From positions 48,287,544 to 48,351,543 of the forward strand of contig OX352762.1 of assembly GCA_947095585.1 (NCBI GenBank): DNA of 64,000 nucleotides. The letters are read 5' to 3'. The DNA comes from Nephrocerus scutellatus (Eukaryota > Arthropoda > Insecta > Diptera > Pipunculidae). The translations under genes were made by a program, and so were the position numbers. Positions within the stretch are counted from its first letter, which is position 1. Each line of letters starts with the position of its first letter. Of the stretch, positions 37,232-46,054 are shown piece by piece. The notes beneath the pieces are model-generated. The model did not search any database. It saw nothing but the letters and a program-made list of their open reading frames with translations, and was not told the DNA's origin.

Positions 37232-37427
37232 GGAATTCCCATCCATATAAGGTTTCTATTTGGTCCTTGATGAATTCTAGAAAATCGTTGGTGTCTTCGT
37301 TGGCCCAATCTACGTCGTACCTTGGTTCCTTGGCTTCTTCTTGGAGCTTGAGTGGGGTGAAAGATGATCTTGGCTTGATGATGATGATCCTGGTCTTGGT
37401 TGAGAATGTCCTCTTCTGGTAACATTA
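37232..37427 (-). CDS. Coding-like segment with C/G-rich third positions, unassigned
   Basis: On the minus strand one frame free of stops for about 65 codons reads TRIIIIKPRSSFTPLKLQEE, then AKEPRYDVDWANEDTNDFLE and FIKDQIETLYGWEFQ. It is acidic, and its codons end mostly in C or G, unlike everything around it. It stops at CAG/TAAGCG, which also looks like a splice donor; a CTACAG acceptor-like sequence precedes it near 37,440. It lies downstream of an LTR leader, so it may be the start of gag or an exon captured by the element. A competing frame from 37,425 starts with Met but is low in complexity. I do not recognise the protein. Confidence 0.4.
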
Positions 37428-37712
37428 AGTTCTGTAGTTTTTGTTTACAGCGTTCAATTTAGAAATTTAAAAATTTTTCTGCTCCTACACGGTTTCGAAA
37501 AGTTAAAAATTTCTATCTTTAGAAACTATTAAAAAAAATCCACGCGGTTTTAAAAAGTTAAAATTTCTATCTTTAGAAATTTATAAAAAACACAGTAGTT
37601 TTAAAAAGGTCACGAAAATTTCTATCTTTAGAAATTACTTTATAGGTTCACGGATTAAAACGTTAATACGTACAATACCCTTAGTATTTTTACCGAAGGA
37701 TCTTTTACCGTA

Positions 37713-37730
37713 ATCCTACCGACTGCGCCA
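37713..37730 (-). other. Primer-binding site, tRNA-Ser type
   Basis: The minus strand reads TGGCGCAGTCGGTAGGAT, the form known from 17.6 and 297 elements. It lies directly inside the LTR stub. Confidence 0.75.
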
Positions 37731-37761
37731 GTTGTTAGTTCAATTGAATGAAAGACCTTTT

Positions 37762-38103
37762 TTAAATTCTCTATATTAACTTCGCTTGCCCGTGGCTAGC
37801 TGGGTGGTTGGTTGGCTGGCTGGCTGGCTGGCTGGTCAGATTTTCTGATCAATTTAACCCACTTCCCAAAGCCCGACTTTATTGAAATTTTGCACACATT
37901 TATATTTCAGGTGACAATATTTTCTATTAATTTCAGAGAGATCGGGCTGCGGGATCGGGGGGCTCCCATACAAAATTTCCATTTAGCGGCATCATCGGAT
38001 CTTATCATACTATATAATGACTGTGTTCTGTGTGCGCTGATGAGTGATGCGATGTAGGCAGCGCTGCTTGAATTTACAATTGGGGTTGTGCCTCAAGAAA
38101 AAA
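37762..38103. mobile_element. Microsatellite-bearing short element, copy C
   Basis: Opposite orientation to copies A and B. It starts TAAATTCTCTATATTAACTT, CGCTTGCCCGTGG, then a (GGCT)n/(GGTT)n tract (37,804-37,833), TTTAACCCACTTCCCAAAGC, GACTTTATTGAAATTTTGCA and one C/G-rich module ending near 37,980. The distal end is not clear. Confidence 0.68.
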
Positions 38104-38430
38104 GTTGGGCTTTCTCAAAACCTTCTCTATAGAAAGCCCAACTGTATGCATACTAATGCACTGAACAATCCCAAACGCGTCTGTGTTTGTGGGATGTGAA
38201 TACAGTGTACAAAAAATAAGCAGTCGCAAAGAGCGAGAAACGTAAGATCTGGTAGTGGGAAACAGAAAAATTTTGTATAGATTTTGCTCTTTGATTGCTT
38301 TTGGATTTTGTTGATTACCAATACATAAACATTTGGGATTTTTTTAAGCATGCAAATGTGTATCAGCGAAACATTTGGGCTTTCTATAGAGAAGGTTTTG
38401 GCTTTCTATAGAGAAATTTTTGTACGAGTA
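38104..38430. mobile_element. Hairpin-ended MITE
   Basis: Left end GTTGGGCTTTCT and AGAAAGCCCAAC (38,104-38,142) form a hairpin by themselves. The right end repeats TTTGGGCTTTCTATAGAGAA at 38,374 and GGCTTTCTATAGAGAAA at 38,400. The left CTTCTCTATAGAAAGCCCAA and the right are inverted. About 230 bp lie between, without a reading frame that means anything. Confidence 0.6.
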
Positions 38431-38466
38431 TAAGAAGAACTTGTTACTCACTCACACTGCTTTACA

Positions 38467-39065
38467 GCTTTACTCAACTCAAAAGAAAGAATTTTAGTAG
38501 CACTTCGTACGTCATTGTGTGCACGTCACCGTGCGCTGTGGCGGCTATGTTTTCACCACAAAATGGGGAATTTCACCACAAAATCGAATCTCCGATCAGA
38601 AAATTTACAAGAAAAATTGAAATTTTTAAATTTGCCACCCATGGCACGTCTGTCTGTCGGTCGGTCGGTCGGTCTGTTTGTCGTGGAATCTTGCGATCAT
38701 TTTTTAACCCACTTTCCAAAGCCCGATTTTATTAAAATTTTGCACACATGTGTATTTTTAAGAATTTACCCGATTTTCTTTAAATTTTATACACATGTGT
38801 ATCTCTGATGGACAACACTTTTTGTAAAAATTTTGGAGACACCGGACCCCGGGTTTGTGGGGCCCCATAAAAATTTTTCAAAAAATTAACCCGATTTTCT
38901 TCAAATTTTATACACATGTGTATCTCCGATGGACAAAATTTCTTGGATGGTTTTTAGAGTGAACGGGCCCGAGCAGTGCCCATATATATTTTTTTAAAAA
39001 TTAGCCTGATTTTCTCAAATCTCCTATTAGAGAATATACATGAAAAATTTGACATACTATAATAT
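38467..39065. mobile_element. Microsatellite-bearing short element, copy D
   Basis: Begins CAGCTTTACTCAACT, ATTTTAGTAGCACTTCGTAC, then CATGGCACGTCTGTCTGTCG with (GTCG)n at 38,647-38,677, GTCGTGGAATCTTGCG, AAAGCCCGATTTTATT and two modules with ACACATGTGTATCTCYGATG. The end is TCTCCTATTAGAGAATATAC-ATGAAAAATTT at 39,021-39,051. The same first 200 bp recur in copy E at 39,383. Confidence 0.78.
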
Positions 39066-39156
39066 TGTCATTATACATATATAAAAATACAAAAATAGAC
39101 CAAAACAAATAAAATTTTTTTAAAATATATATACAAGTATAAAATAGCGAGACCGA

Positions 39157-39387
39157 AATGATAGACCCTTTAAAATATTTAAAGGATGTGCCCGAATTTA
39201 ATGGGGACAGCAATGATTTACAGATTTTCCTAAATTTAATTGATAGGGTAACCCAGTCTTGCAAGGTTATGACGAACTTTCGCAAAGCTTATTTTCTGAA
39301 ATCATTAAAAGTAGACTGATAGGAAGAGCTAGGGAAACCATAGAAATCAAATGTCAGGCACAATCTTGGGCAGAAATAAAGCAGCTT
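39157..39387 (+). pseudogene. Gypsy (17.6-like) gag fragment
   Basis: Starts MIDPLKYLKDVPEFNGDSND, then LQIFLNLIDRVT, the amino end of gag in this group. After a frameshift near 39,265 it goes on with YDELSQSLFSEIIKSRLIGR, ARETIEIKCQAQSWAEIKQL. About 75 residues in total. It is cut at 39,387 where copy E begins. The intact protein forms the core particle. Confidence 0.75.
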
Positions 39388-40335
39388 TACTCAACTGAAA
39401 AGAAAGAATTTTAGTAGCACTTCGTACGTCGTTGTGTGCACGTCATACCAACCGTGCGCTGTGGCTGCTATGTTTTCACCACAAAATGGGGAATTTCACC
39501 ACAAAATCGATCGATCGATCAGAAAATTTACAAGAAAAATTTCAATTTTTAAATTCGCTTGCCCATGGCACGTCTATCTGTCGGTCGATCGGTCGGTCGG
39601 TCTGTTTGTCGTGGAATCTTGCGACCAATTTTAAACCCACTTTCCAAAGCCCGATTTTATTGAAATTTTGCACACATGTGTATTTCCGAAGGCAAAACTG
39701 TCTATAAATAACCCGAATTTCTTAAAATTTTATACACATATGTATCTCCGACGGACAAAACTTTTTGTAAAAATTTTTAAAAAAAAATTTACCCGATTTT
39801 CTTCAAATTTTATACACGTGTGTATCTCCGTTGGACAACAGTTTTTATAAAAATTTTGGGTACCACGAGCCCCGGGGTCGTGGGGCCACAACATTTTTTT
39901 AAAAAAAGTACAAGAATTTCTTCAAATTTAATAGATGGACACCACTTTTTGTACAACTTTTGGAGACCCCGTGCCCCGGACTCGTGTGGCACCTACAAAT
40001 TTTTTAAAAAAATTGGAAAAATGGAAAAATGGACAAAAGTTTTTGGAGCGAATGGGTCCTGAGGCCTGGGGGCCATATTATTTTTTACTATTAGTCCGAT
40101 TTACTTGAAACTTTAAACATATGTGTATCTCCGATAGACCAAACTTTTTGTAAACATTTTTGAGGTTTTGATTTGAATTTTTTTCCCATAAATTTTTTTT
40201 ACACATGTGTATTTTCGGTAAGAACAGTTTTTGAAAATGTTGAAGTGAAGGGAGCTCTAATATTAATTTTTTCCAAACTAACCCGGTTCAAACTTGTATC
40301 TCCTATTGGAGAATTTATATGAAAAATTTTAATGT
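39388..40335. mobile_element. Microsatellite-bearing short element, copy E
   Basis: Same start as copy D (ACTCAACTGAAAAGAAAGAA). It has (GATC)n and (GTCG)n tracts (39,507-39,519 and 39,580-39,601) and GTCGTGGAATCTTGCGACC. Five or six modules of 60-120 bp follow with ACACATGTGTATCTCCGNNGG cores, and it ends TCTCCTATTGGAGAATTTAT-ATGAAAAATTT at 40,300-40,331. It is the longest copy by module count. Confidence 0.78.
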
Positions 40336-40588
40336 TTATGGATTGTTTTTTTTTAAAAACAAATTACTGTGAAGACTTTTTATTGAAGTTCTTATTTTTA
40401 CAAACTCTTTAAATAAAACTTTTACAAACTTTTACAAAAATCCAAAGTGCCAAAAATCAACTTCGACTATGGTAATTCTTCTGTCTTTTTATATTATTTT
40501 CCACGCAGCTAGAATCGATCAGATTAGCATTGATCGATGCAAGCGGCATGGAATTACTTGCGTCAGCGGTGACCTCAATGCGTAAGTT
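40336..40588. other. Unassigned sequence
   Basis: A-rich for the first 100 bp, then CTAGAATCGATCAGATTAGC and neighbours. No frame or RNA recognised. Confidence 0.4.
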
Positions 40589-41235
40589 TTTTTTTATTGA
40601 AAACATTTGGGTAATGTTAGTAAAATATTACAATCTAGTCCCTAGACTAATAAGCAATTTTGTTTTGAATTAAATTAATAAAGAATACAAAATTAAAAGT
40701 TTAACGCTTTGAAGCTAAGTTATACTATACATGATTATATTATATATGCTGCACTAGTTTAAAAGGTTTCTTTTTAGTCTCCTAACTAGATTTTGTGGTC
40801 CAAGAGCGGGGTGGTCTCATAGTTCGTGTGGTGGTGAAGCCGATCCTCATGCTTTTTAGCTAATCTATGTATTTCATTCTGTACGCATTCGATGCCCAGG
40901 TCCCTGTGAAGGTCATCGTTCCGAATATAGAAAGGTACATTTACAATGTTTCTTAGCAACTTCTTTTGAAATCGTTGGATTATTTGAATGTTGCTTTTTT
41001 TGGTGCAACCCCAAAGCTGAATACCATAAGTCCATATGGGTTTTATGACTTGCTTGTAAAGCAAAATTTTATTGTATGTTGATAGACAAGATTGTATTCC
41101 TATCATCCAGTATATTTTTCTGTGTGGTTTCTGTTCTGGTTTTATGACTTGCTTGTAAAGCAAAATTTTATTTTATGTTGATAGACAAGATTGTCTTCCT
41201 ATCATCCAGTACATTTTTCTGTAGCGAATTAACAT
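40589..41235 (-). pseudogene. Jockey LINE, 3' end
   Basis: Minus-strand frame (41,163 down to 40,786): KPHRKIYWMIGIQSCLSTYN, KILLYKQVIKPIWTYGIQLW, GCTKKSNIQIIQRFQKKLLR and NIVNVPFYIRNDDLHRDLGI, the diagnostic end of Jockey-clade ORF2. It is followed by about 190 bp of 3' UTR and a poly(A) run (plus strand T run, 40,589-40,597). The first 118 bp (41,045-41,220) are tandemly repeated: TTTTATGACTTGCTTGTAAA occurs at 41,041 and 41,139. 5' truncated. Confidence 0.88.
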
Positions 41236-41284
41236 TATTTGCTTAGGCAGCGTTTGCCTAGGCAGCGTTTGGTCATTCGTCTTT

Positions 41285-41690
41285 ATTGGTTTTGTCCATC
41301 AGTGATACACATGTGTTTAAAATTTGAAGAAAATCGAGCTAATTTTTAAAAAATGTATATGGGCACCGTTCCGTGTTATTTTTTAAAAAAAATTTGGGGC
41401 CCCACGTTCCCGGAGCCCGAGGTCTACAAAATTTTTACAAAAAGTGTTGTCTATCGGAGATACACGCGTATATAAAATTTGAAGAATATCGAGTAAAATT
41501 TTGTAAAATATTTGTACTGAAGCCCCCCAACCCCGTGGACCGCGGGGCCTCAATAGAAAGAATAGAAAATAATAGAAAGTGTTGTCTCCGGAAATACACA
41601 TGTGTGCAAAGATTCAATAAAATCGGGCTTTGGGAAGTGGGTTAAGTGGGCAATAGAAGTTAATATAGAGAATTTAAAAATGTTGTGGTA
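41285..41690. mobile_element. Microsatellite-bearing short element, copy F
   Basis: Modules TTTGTCCATCAGTGATACAC, GTTGTCTATCGGAGATACAC and GTTGTCTCCGGAAATACACA, then AAATCGGGCTTTGGGAAGTG and GGTTAAGTGGGCAATAGAAG, ending TTAATATAGAGAATTTAAAA at 41,680. The tetranucleotide tract is absent: it seems to have been lost between GGGTTAA and GTGGGCAA. Confidence 0.72.
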
Positions 41691-42268
41691 CAGCAAGACT
41701 CATTAGCTCGCTCTAATGCCAGCTGTGGAAAGAATTTTAAAACTCTATGTGCCTTTAAGAGAGTATTTTTTTAATTTACAAAAAGTCCGGTCATATTAAA
41801 ATCTTTTTTTGAGTTTTACAAAACGTGTTTGTTTTACATGCACAGTCAAGCAGTGACCTTTCATAATATCTACAATTTAAAAATTGAGGAACAAAATATA
41901 TCCGCGGTATATGTCGCACAAAACATTAAAAATATAAAAAACAATCTTACTCGCCAATATCAATGAGAAACTTGAAAGTCGCAGTTAGTATTGCTTACAA
42001 GATCATACTAGTAGGCCAGTGTTATAGTATCACAACCCATGCATATAATATAAGTTGAAAATTGTAAATTACACGCATACTCGTAATCAAATCAAATCGA
42101 ATTTGTCACCAAATTATTTCACAATCACCATTTTAAAATTCTAAAGTTCGCACATGCTGCAATTCGTTGTGGCAATTTAACAATTTCCGTTCAACTCCTC
42201 ACTTTTGTTTAATTGTACCAATAAATACTTAATAATACATTTCCGCACATTTTGCATTTTTTGCACCA
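41691..42268. other. Unassigned AT-rich sequence
   Basis: About 580 bp with no convincing frame, RNA or repeat. Confidence 0.4.
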
Positions 42269-42477
42269 TGTTGTGAAAGAATTGTTTCACAACATTAATA
42301 CTTCAGACATTTGCACCTTTTCCACTTGTTCCGCAACATTATTGTATAAATACGAGAAACACTTTATGAACGGTGATGAATTTTATCAAGTATAGTCATA
42401 AGTGAAACTGTAGCCTTTAAGTTAGCATTTAAATAAAAGTGAATATAATTGTGTTTTTGTGTATTGTGTTTGTGTAC
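42269..42477 (+). other. Solo or 5' LTR of a Gypsy element
   Basis: Begins TGTTGTGAAAGAATTGTTTC with a short palindrome (GTTGTGAAAG / TTTCACAAC), has a TATAAATA box at 42,342 and ends directly before a primer site at 42,478. About 209 bp. The downstream coding region is missing, so the element is a 5' fragment. Confidence 0.65.
42342..42352 (+). promoter_or_regulatory. Putative TATA box of the LTR
   Basis: TGTATAAATACG lies about 75 bp inside the LTR. A start of transcription about 30 bp downstream would define its R region. Inferred from position only. Confidence 0.4.
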
Positions 42478-42495
42478 TGGCGCAGCCGGTGGGAT
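42478..42495 (+). other. Primer-binding site, tRNA-Ser-like
   Basis: TGGCGCAGCCGGTGGGAT, two changes from the tRNA-Ser site TGGCGCAGTCGGTAGGAT. It directly follows the LTR. Confidence 0.72.
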
Positions 42496-42920
42496 ACCGT
42501 GAACGTTTTTTCTAAAGATATTAAGTCAGGCGTACTTAAAGGGAATCCGAAAAATACCTTCTTTCGCGAAAAATATTTTTTGCACGAAAACAGAAAAAAC
42601 ATTTTCAATTAAAATTGGGAAAAAGATTTCCTAAATTGTGAAAAGGATTCACTGCGAAAATTTTTCTTTAAATCATGTGAAATTGGAGAAAGATTTCCTA
42701 ACTCAAGGATCCTGTGAAATTTTTTCGATTTTGGGAAACAGTGAACAATTTTTTTATTGGGAAAAAGATATCCTAATTCGTGAAATATATTTACTGCGAA
42801 AAAATCTGTTCTAATCTTGTAAAATTTTGGAAAAAGATTTCCTAATTTGTCAAAAAAACTCGGATTTTTTTTTAAATAATTTTGGAAAAAGATTCCCTAA
42901 CAAGGACTCCTTGTGAAAAA
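42496..42920 (+). repeat. Repeated leader of the Gypsy fragment
   Basis: Six or so diverged repeats of a roughly 50-70 bp unit with GGAAAAAGATTTCCTAA as its core, alternating with TGTGAAA...TTCACTGCGAAAA. The unit contains dyad-like GGAAA...TTTCC halves. It ends before a segment rich in GGTCTT/CAAGAC repeats (42,975-43,035). Confidence 0.65.
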
Positions 42921-43339
42921 TTTATTCAATAAACCCTGATAACGCATCGACCCGTAAAAAACTTTTTAGTGATGAGCAAACCCAAGACCAAGACCATTTC
43001 ATCTCGGTCTTGCGGTTGGTCTTGGTCTTGCATTGGTTCCATTACTGATAAAATTCTTGCAGACCAAAGTATTTTTTGAATAATATCTATATGACTATGT
43101 ATTTTTGTTCTAGCATAACTGTGGAACGCTTGCTCAATTTTAACTAAACTTGTTAGTTGGTACACATATTATTTAAAATACACCACTATCATCTCTATTA
43201 GTGCTGGTAGGATGTCACATTCAAAGATCTAACCCCAGTTCTATAGGTATTTTTTTATGTGGCAGTGGAAGTTGAGTCGACTACCGAATACGACATTTGT
43301 TTAATACTAGCACGCGCACGGCGAGGTGGCGTTGCGCGT
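42921..43339. other. Unassigned sequence with a (CAAGAC)n-like patch
   Basis: CCAAGACCAAGACC at 42,985 and GGTTGGTCTTGGTCTTGC at 43,013 form a short patch of a hexamer repeat. Nothing else is recognised. Confidence 0.4.
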
Positions 43340-43464
43340 TTGTAAAATTTGGCACTCTTATCCCCCCCCCCATAAAAGGAACTCCTCTCCCTATAGGTGC
43401 CTTTCCATCAGTATTCACTTCAGAGACCACTAAGACTATAAAATCGAACTAATATCGGTCATCA

Positions 43465-43737
43465 GTGGGCGTCGTGGCTCAGTGGATAAGAGCATGGACT
43501 TCTGACCAGGAATCGAATCGAATCCCAGTAACACCAAAAGTATTTTTCACGGTGTCCCACCTCTCGCGAAAGTCTGACAAACGTCCGAGAGCAATAACTT
43601 GTCACGGAAAGCTTTTCGATTCGCCATTCGGATCCGGCATTAAATTGTATGTCCCCTCCATTTGTGTGCAAAAATATACATGCTCAACACAAATGGTTGC
43701 GAGAAGCCAGGCCTTCGACCGCAATGGACTATATATA
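43465..43737 (+). mobile_element. tRNA-derived SINE
   Basis: The first 60 bp look like a tRNA gene: GTGGGCGTCGTGGCTCAGTG, box A TGGCTCAGTGG (43,475-43,485), GACTTCTGA in the anticodon-loop position (TCT, Arg-like) and a box B relative ATCGAATCCC (43,516-43,526). No acceptor pairing or CCA is seen. About 210 bp of unrelated body follow, to TATATATA. Box A and B would form its own RNA polymerase III promoter. Inserted in the Helitron minisatellite. Confidence 0.72.
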
Positions 43738-43739
43738 TA

Positions 43740-44046
43740 ACGGGTGTTTTTTTGGGAGGTTTGTTTTTCCGATAGATGTCGTTTTATTTTATGACAGTTG
43801 TTTTGACAGCTCAAAGTGGCATTTCTACTCAGTATTGTTTGGCAAATCATTATGAAAAAAAAAAAAAAAAAAAAAAAATAAATGACATTTGTGAAAAATA
43901 GTCGTGGTAGCCATATGCCAGAAATTGTGTTTAAATGTTAAATGCCAAAAAATTATCTACCAAATAAAAAAAAATTTTGGTCATTTCATAATTTTATATG
44001 TGTTTTATTCAAAAAAAAAATCGGCAACCTCTTAAAAAACACCCGT
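43740..44046. mobile_element. Mariner-type MITE, 307 bp
   Basis: Ends ACGGGTGTTTTTTTGGGAGG and (right end, reverse) ACGGGTGTTTTTTAAGAGG, each bounded by TA (43,738-43,739 and 44,047-44,048). Inside are TTTTGACAGCTCAAAGTGGC and an A run of 23 at 43,855-43,878. No transposase. The AT-rich target and TA duplication fit Tc1/mariner. Confidence 0.8.
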
Positions 44047-44048
44047 TA

Positions 44049-44144
44049 GATATAACGTTTTTTATTTGGTAGATAATTTTTTGGCATTTAACATTTAAAC
44101 ACAATTTCTGGCATATGGCTACCACGACTATTTTTCACAAATGT

Positions 44145-44178
<34 letters not shown>

Positions 44179-44294
44179 CATAATGATTTGCCAAACAATA
44201 CTGAGTAGAAATGCCACTTTGAGCTGTCAAAACAACTGTCATAAAATAAAACGACATCTATCGGAAAAACAAACCTCCCAAAAAAACATCCTTT
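44049..44294. mobile_element. Inverted, truncated copy of the same MITE
   Basis: Almost exact reverse complement of 43,745-43,975 (CAATACTGAGTAGAAATGCC, GACATCTATCGGAAAAACAA). It has its own T run and a diverged outer end CAAAAAAACATCCTTTATA. It lacks the other end. With the first copy it makes a hairpin with arms of about 230 bp and an 80-bp loop. Confidence 0.82.
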
Positions 44295-44478
44295 ATATAC
44301 ATATAATATCGGTCATCACCTCCCAACACCTATCAACCACCACATCCTAGAGGTGTTATTACTATTAGCCTTAGCGACATCGAAAATTATAGAATCAGCG
44401 ATTATATTGATAACTTATGTTGGTAACCTCCCCACCTACGCAAATCAACCAGCCACCCACCAGGTGGAAATTAATATA

Positions 44479-44634
44479 GGTGCCGTGACATAAGGCTAAG
44501 TGACATAAAGCGAAATGGCCTTATGTCGTTTTGTGGAAGTGACATAAGGCCAAATTATAGCATTCGGCCGCTTTAGCAGACCGACATAAAGCCAAATAAT
44601 AAATTTAATTAACTTGGGCTTATGTCACGGCACC
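44479..44634. mobile_element. Short MITE, 156 bp, ends GGTGCCGTGACATAAG
   Basis: Left GGTGCCGTGACATAAGGC and right CTTATGTCACGGCACC are a perfect 16-bp inverted repeat. GACATAAAGC/GACATAAGGC is repeated internally several times. A possible target duplication TAATAT is one base away on each side (44,472 and 44,636), so the family is not assigned. Confidence 0.72.
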
Positions 44635-44739
44635 GTAATATTTATACCAACAAGTTTGGTTAAAATTGGTCAAGGCTTTCTAGAGTTACTTTGGTACAAA
44701 CATACATGAATTCTCTATTTTATATATATAGATTTCTCA

Positions 44740-45214
44740 GTCTTAACTTCTATATAAATGCTTATATTTCTTATATGTATTTAGCTGTGATGATGTTCAC
44801 AAAGTCTTGTCCTATTTATAGTCTGTCTTTTACTTTACTTTCACCAGTTAGTATAAACACACAAAACTACCATCATTTATGTTTAGCAGTTATCTGAAAA
44901 AAAATTTGTTCAAGAAAGTCTGGACTTATTCTTTCAAAAGACTCAGCCAATTTCAACATTTCTATTTGTAACTGATGCCATGTCACACACGTCTTCGTTG
45001 ACGTCTTTTTTTATTTTATTTTGTCAAACCTAGTTCATATAACTTGTCTGGCATGAAAAAAACTATAACAAAAACCTAAACCAAAAATATAAAATTTTCA
45101 ATATGCCTGTAAATACTATACTACACAAAACACAACAGACATGCTGAAGATCTTCCGGCTGGGTTTTTGAGTTTGGTATTGTTATATACGTACCTACTCG
45201 TATAAGTTAACGAC
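44740..45214. other. Unassigned sequence before the Gypsy LTR
   Basis: AT-rich, no long frame. Possibly the host DNA that received the Gypsy element; it ends TATA at 45,211-45,214. Confidence 0.4.
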
Positions 45215-45479
45215 ACCTGGGCCCTATTGCACCAACTACTTATCGCTTATTACTTATCAATTTATCATAATTTTTTGATAATTTTCTGTTGCACCAAATT
45301 GAAATTTGATAAGTATTTATTTAATTGTGTTATAATTTTTGATAAGCACTCACTTATCAAAATTAAGTTGCACCAATTCGCGAAATGATAATTGATATGA
45401 TAAGTTTTTCGTAGTTCTATTGCACCAAAAATTTTAACTTGTCAATAATTTAACTCAAATTCACCCCATATAATATTTA

Positions 45480-45900
45480 AATAAAAAGAAAGTCGTTGAC
45501 AAAATTTGGACCCGATGGGTGGCGCTGGTGTCGTTTTTTTTTTCGAAAATTCTTATTTATGGAACGAATTTTTTTTTTTTTTTTAAATGGAGACTTATTG
45601 CCAAGGGATGACTCCCTGAATGACTTACGTCACGGCAATAAATTGGGCTAAGCCCTTTATTTAATTCAAAATAAAATAAAAATCGAAGGAATGTGATTTA
45701 CAATATATCACATTCCTCACGTTTGTAGCCGGTTTCAATTTATTTTCTCAGAATTCTCCCTGATTCATTGGAAAAGCCATATGAAAAACGAACACGAATT
45801 TAGAACGACGCGAGTCCAAATACTTTTATCAATGAATCGTGGTCAGGGAAAACTACAAAAAACCTTGACCAAGAAAATATTACAAATATTTAAAAAATAT
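45480..45900. repeat. Inverted relative of the 30.9-31.0 kb spacer inside the Harbinger element
   Basis: 45,670-45,880 (AAAATCGAAGGAATGTGA, CCTCACGTTTGTAGCCGG, GAACGACGCGAGTCCAAATA) matches 31,060-30,880 reversed. Before it, 45,575-45,670 is the 3' side of an unidentified minus-strand LINE-like piece (T run at 45,571-45,585, then ATGGAGACTTATTGCCAAGG). Confidence 0.65.
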
Positions 45901-46054
45901 AAAAAATACTGATAAACAATTTTTTTTTATATATATTAAGACACAACTTATGAATACTTTAACCATCATCCTTCAAGAAGTTGTTAACGGCTAATTTGAA
46001 CGCCTGCAAAGAAACAACTTATGAATACTTTAACCATCATCCTTCAAGAAGTTG

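Larger units (their letters stand above)
37204..37760 (-). mobile_element. LTR retrotransposon fragment: coding start, leader, primer site, LTR stub
   Basis: Minus-strand order: LTR stub (37,731-37,760) interrupted by the next short element; primer site ATCCTACCGACTGCGCCA on the plus strand (37,713-37,730); leader with three repeats of TTTCTAAAGATAGAAATTTT (37,500-37,640); then a possible coding segment (37,232-37,425). The primer site resembles the tRNA-Ser site used by 17.6 and 297. Confidence 0.68.
43340..44730 (-). mobile_element. Second Helitron fragment, with nested inserts
   Basis: Minisatellite units related to those at 22,430-23,460 flank the inserts: CACTTCAGAGACCACTAAGA, CTAATATCGGTCATC at 43,440-43,464 and AATATCGGTCATCACCTCCC at 44,306. 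The 5' segment (TTTGGTTAAAATTGGTCAAG, GAATTCTCTATTTTATATAT) is at 44,650-44,730. Inserted in it are a SINE, two MITE copies and one further MITE. The 3' hairpin end is not present. Confidence 0.7.

Noticed and set aside
40336..40588. A host exon beginning after a TTTTCCACGCAG acceptor-like site
   Set aside because: The following CTAGAATCGATCAG text gives short frames only and nothing recognisable, and a LINE tail follows directly.
43465..43530. A tRNA-Arg gene
   Set aside because: Box A and B are present, but the acceptor stem does not pair, box B is altered by a repeated AATCG, and a long unrelated body follows. A SINE fits better.
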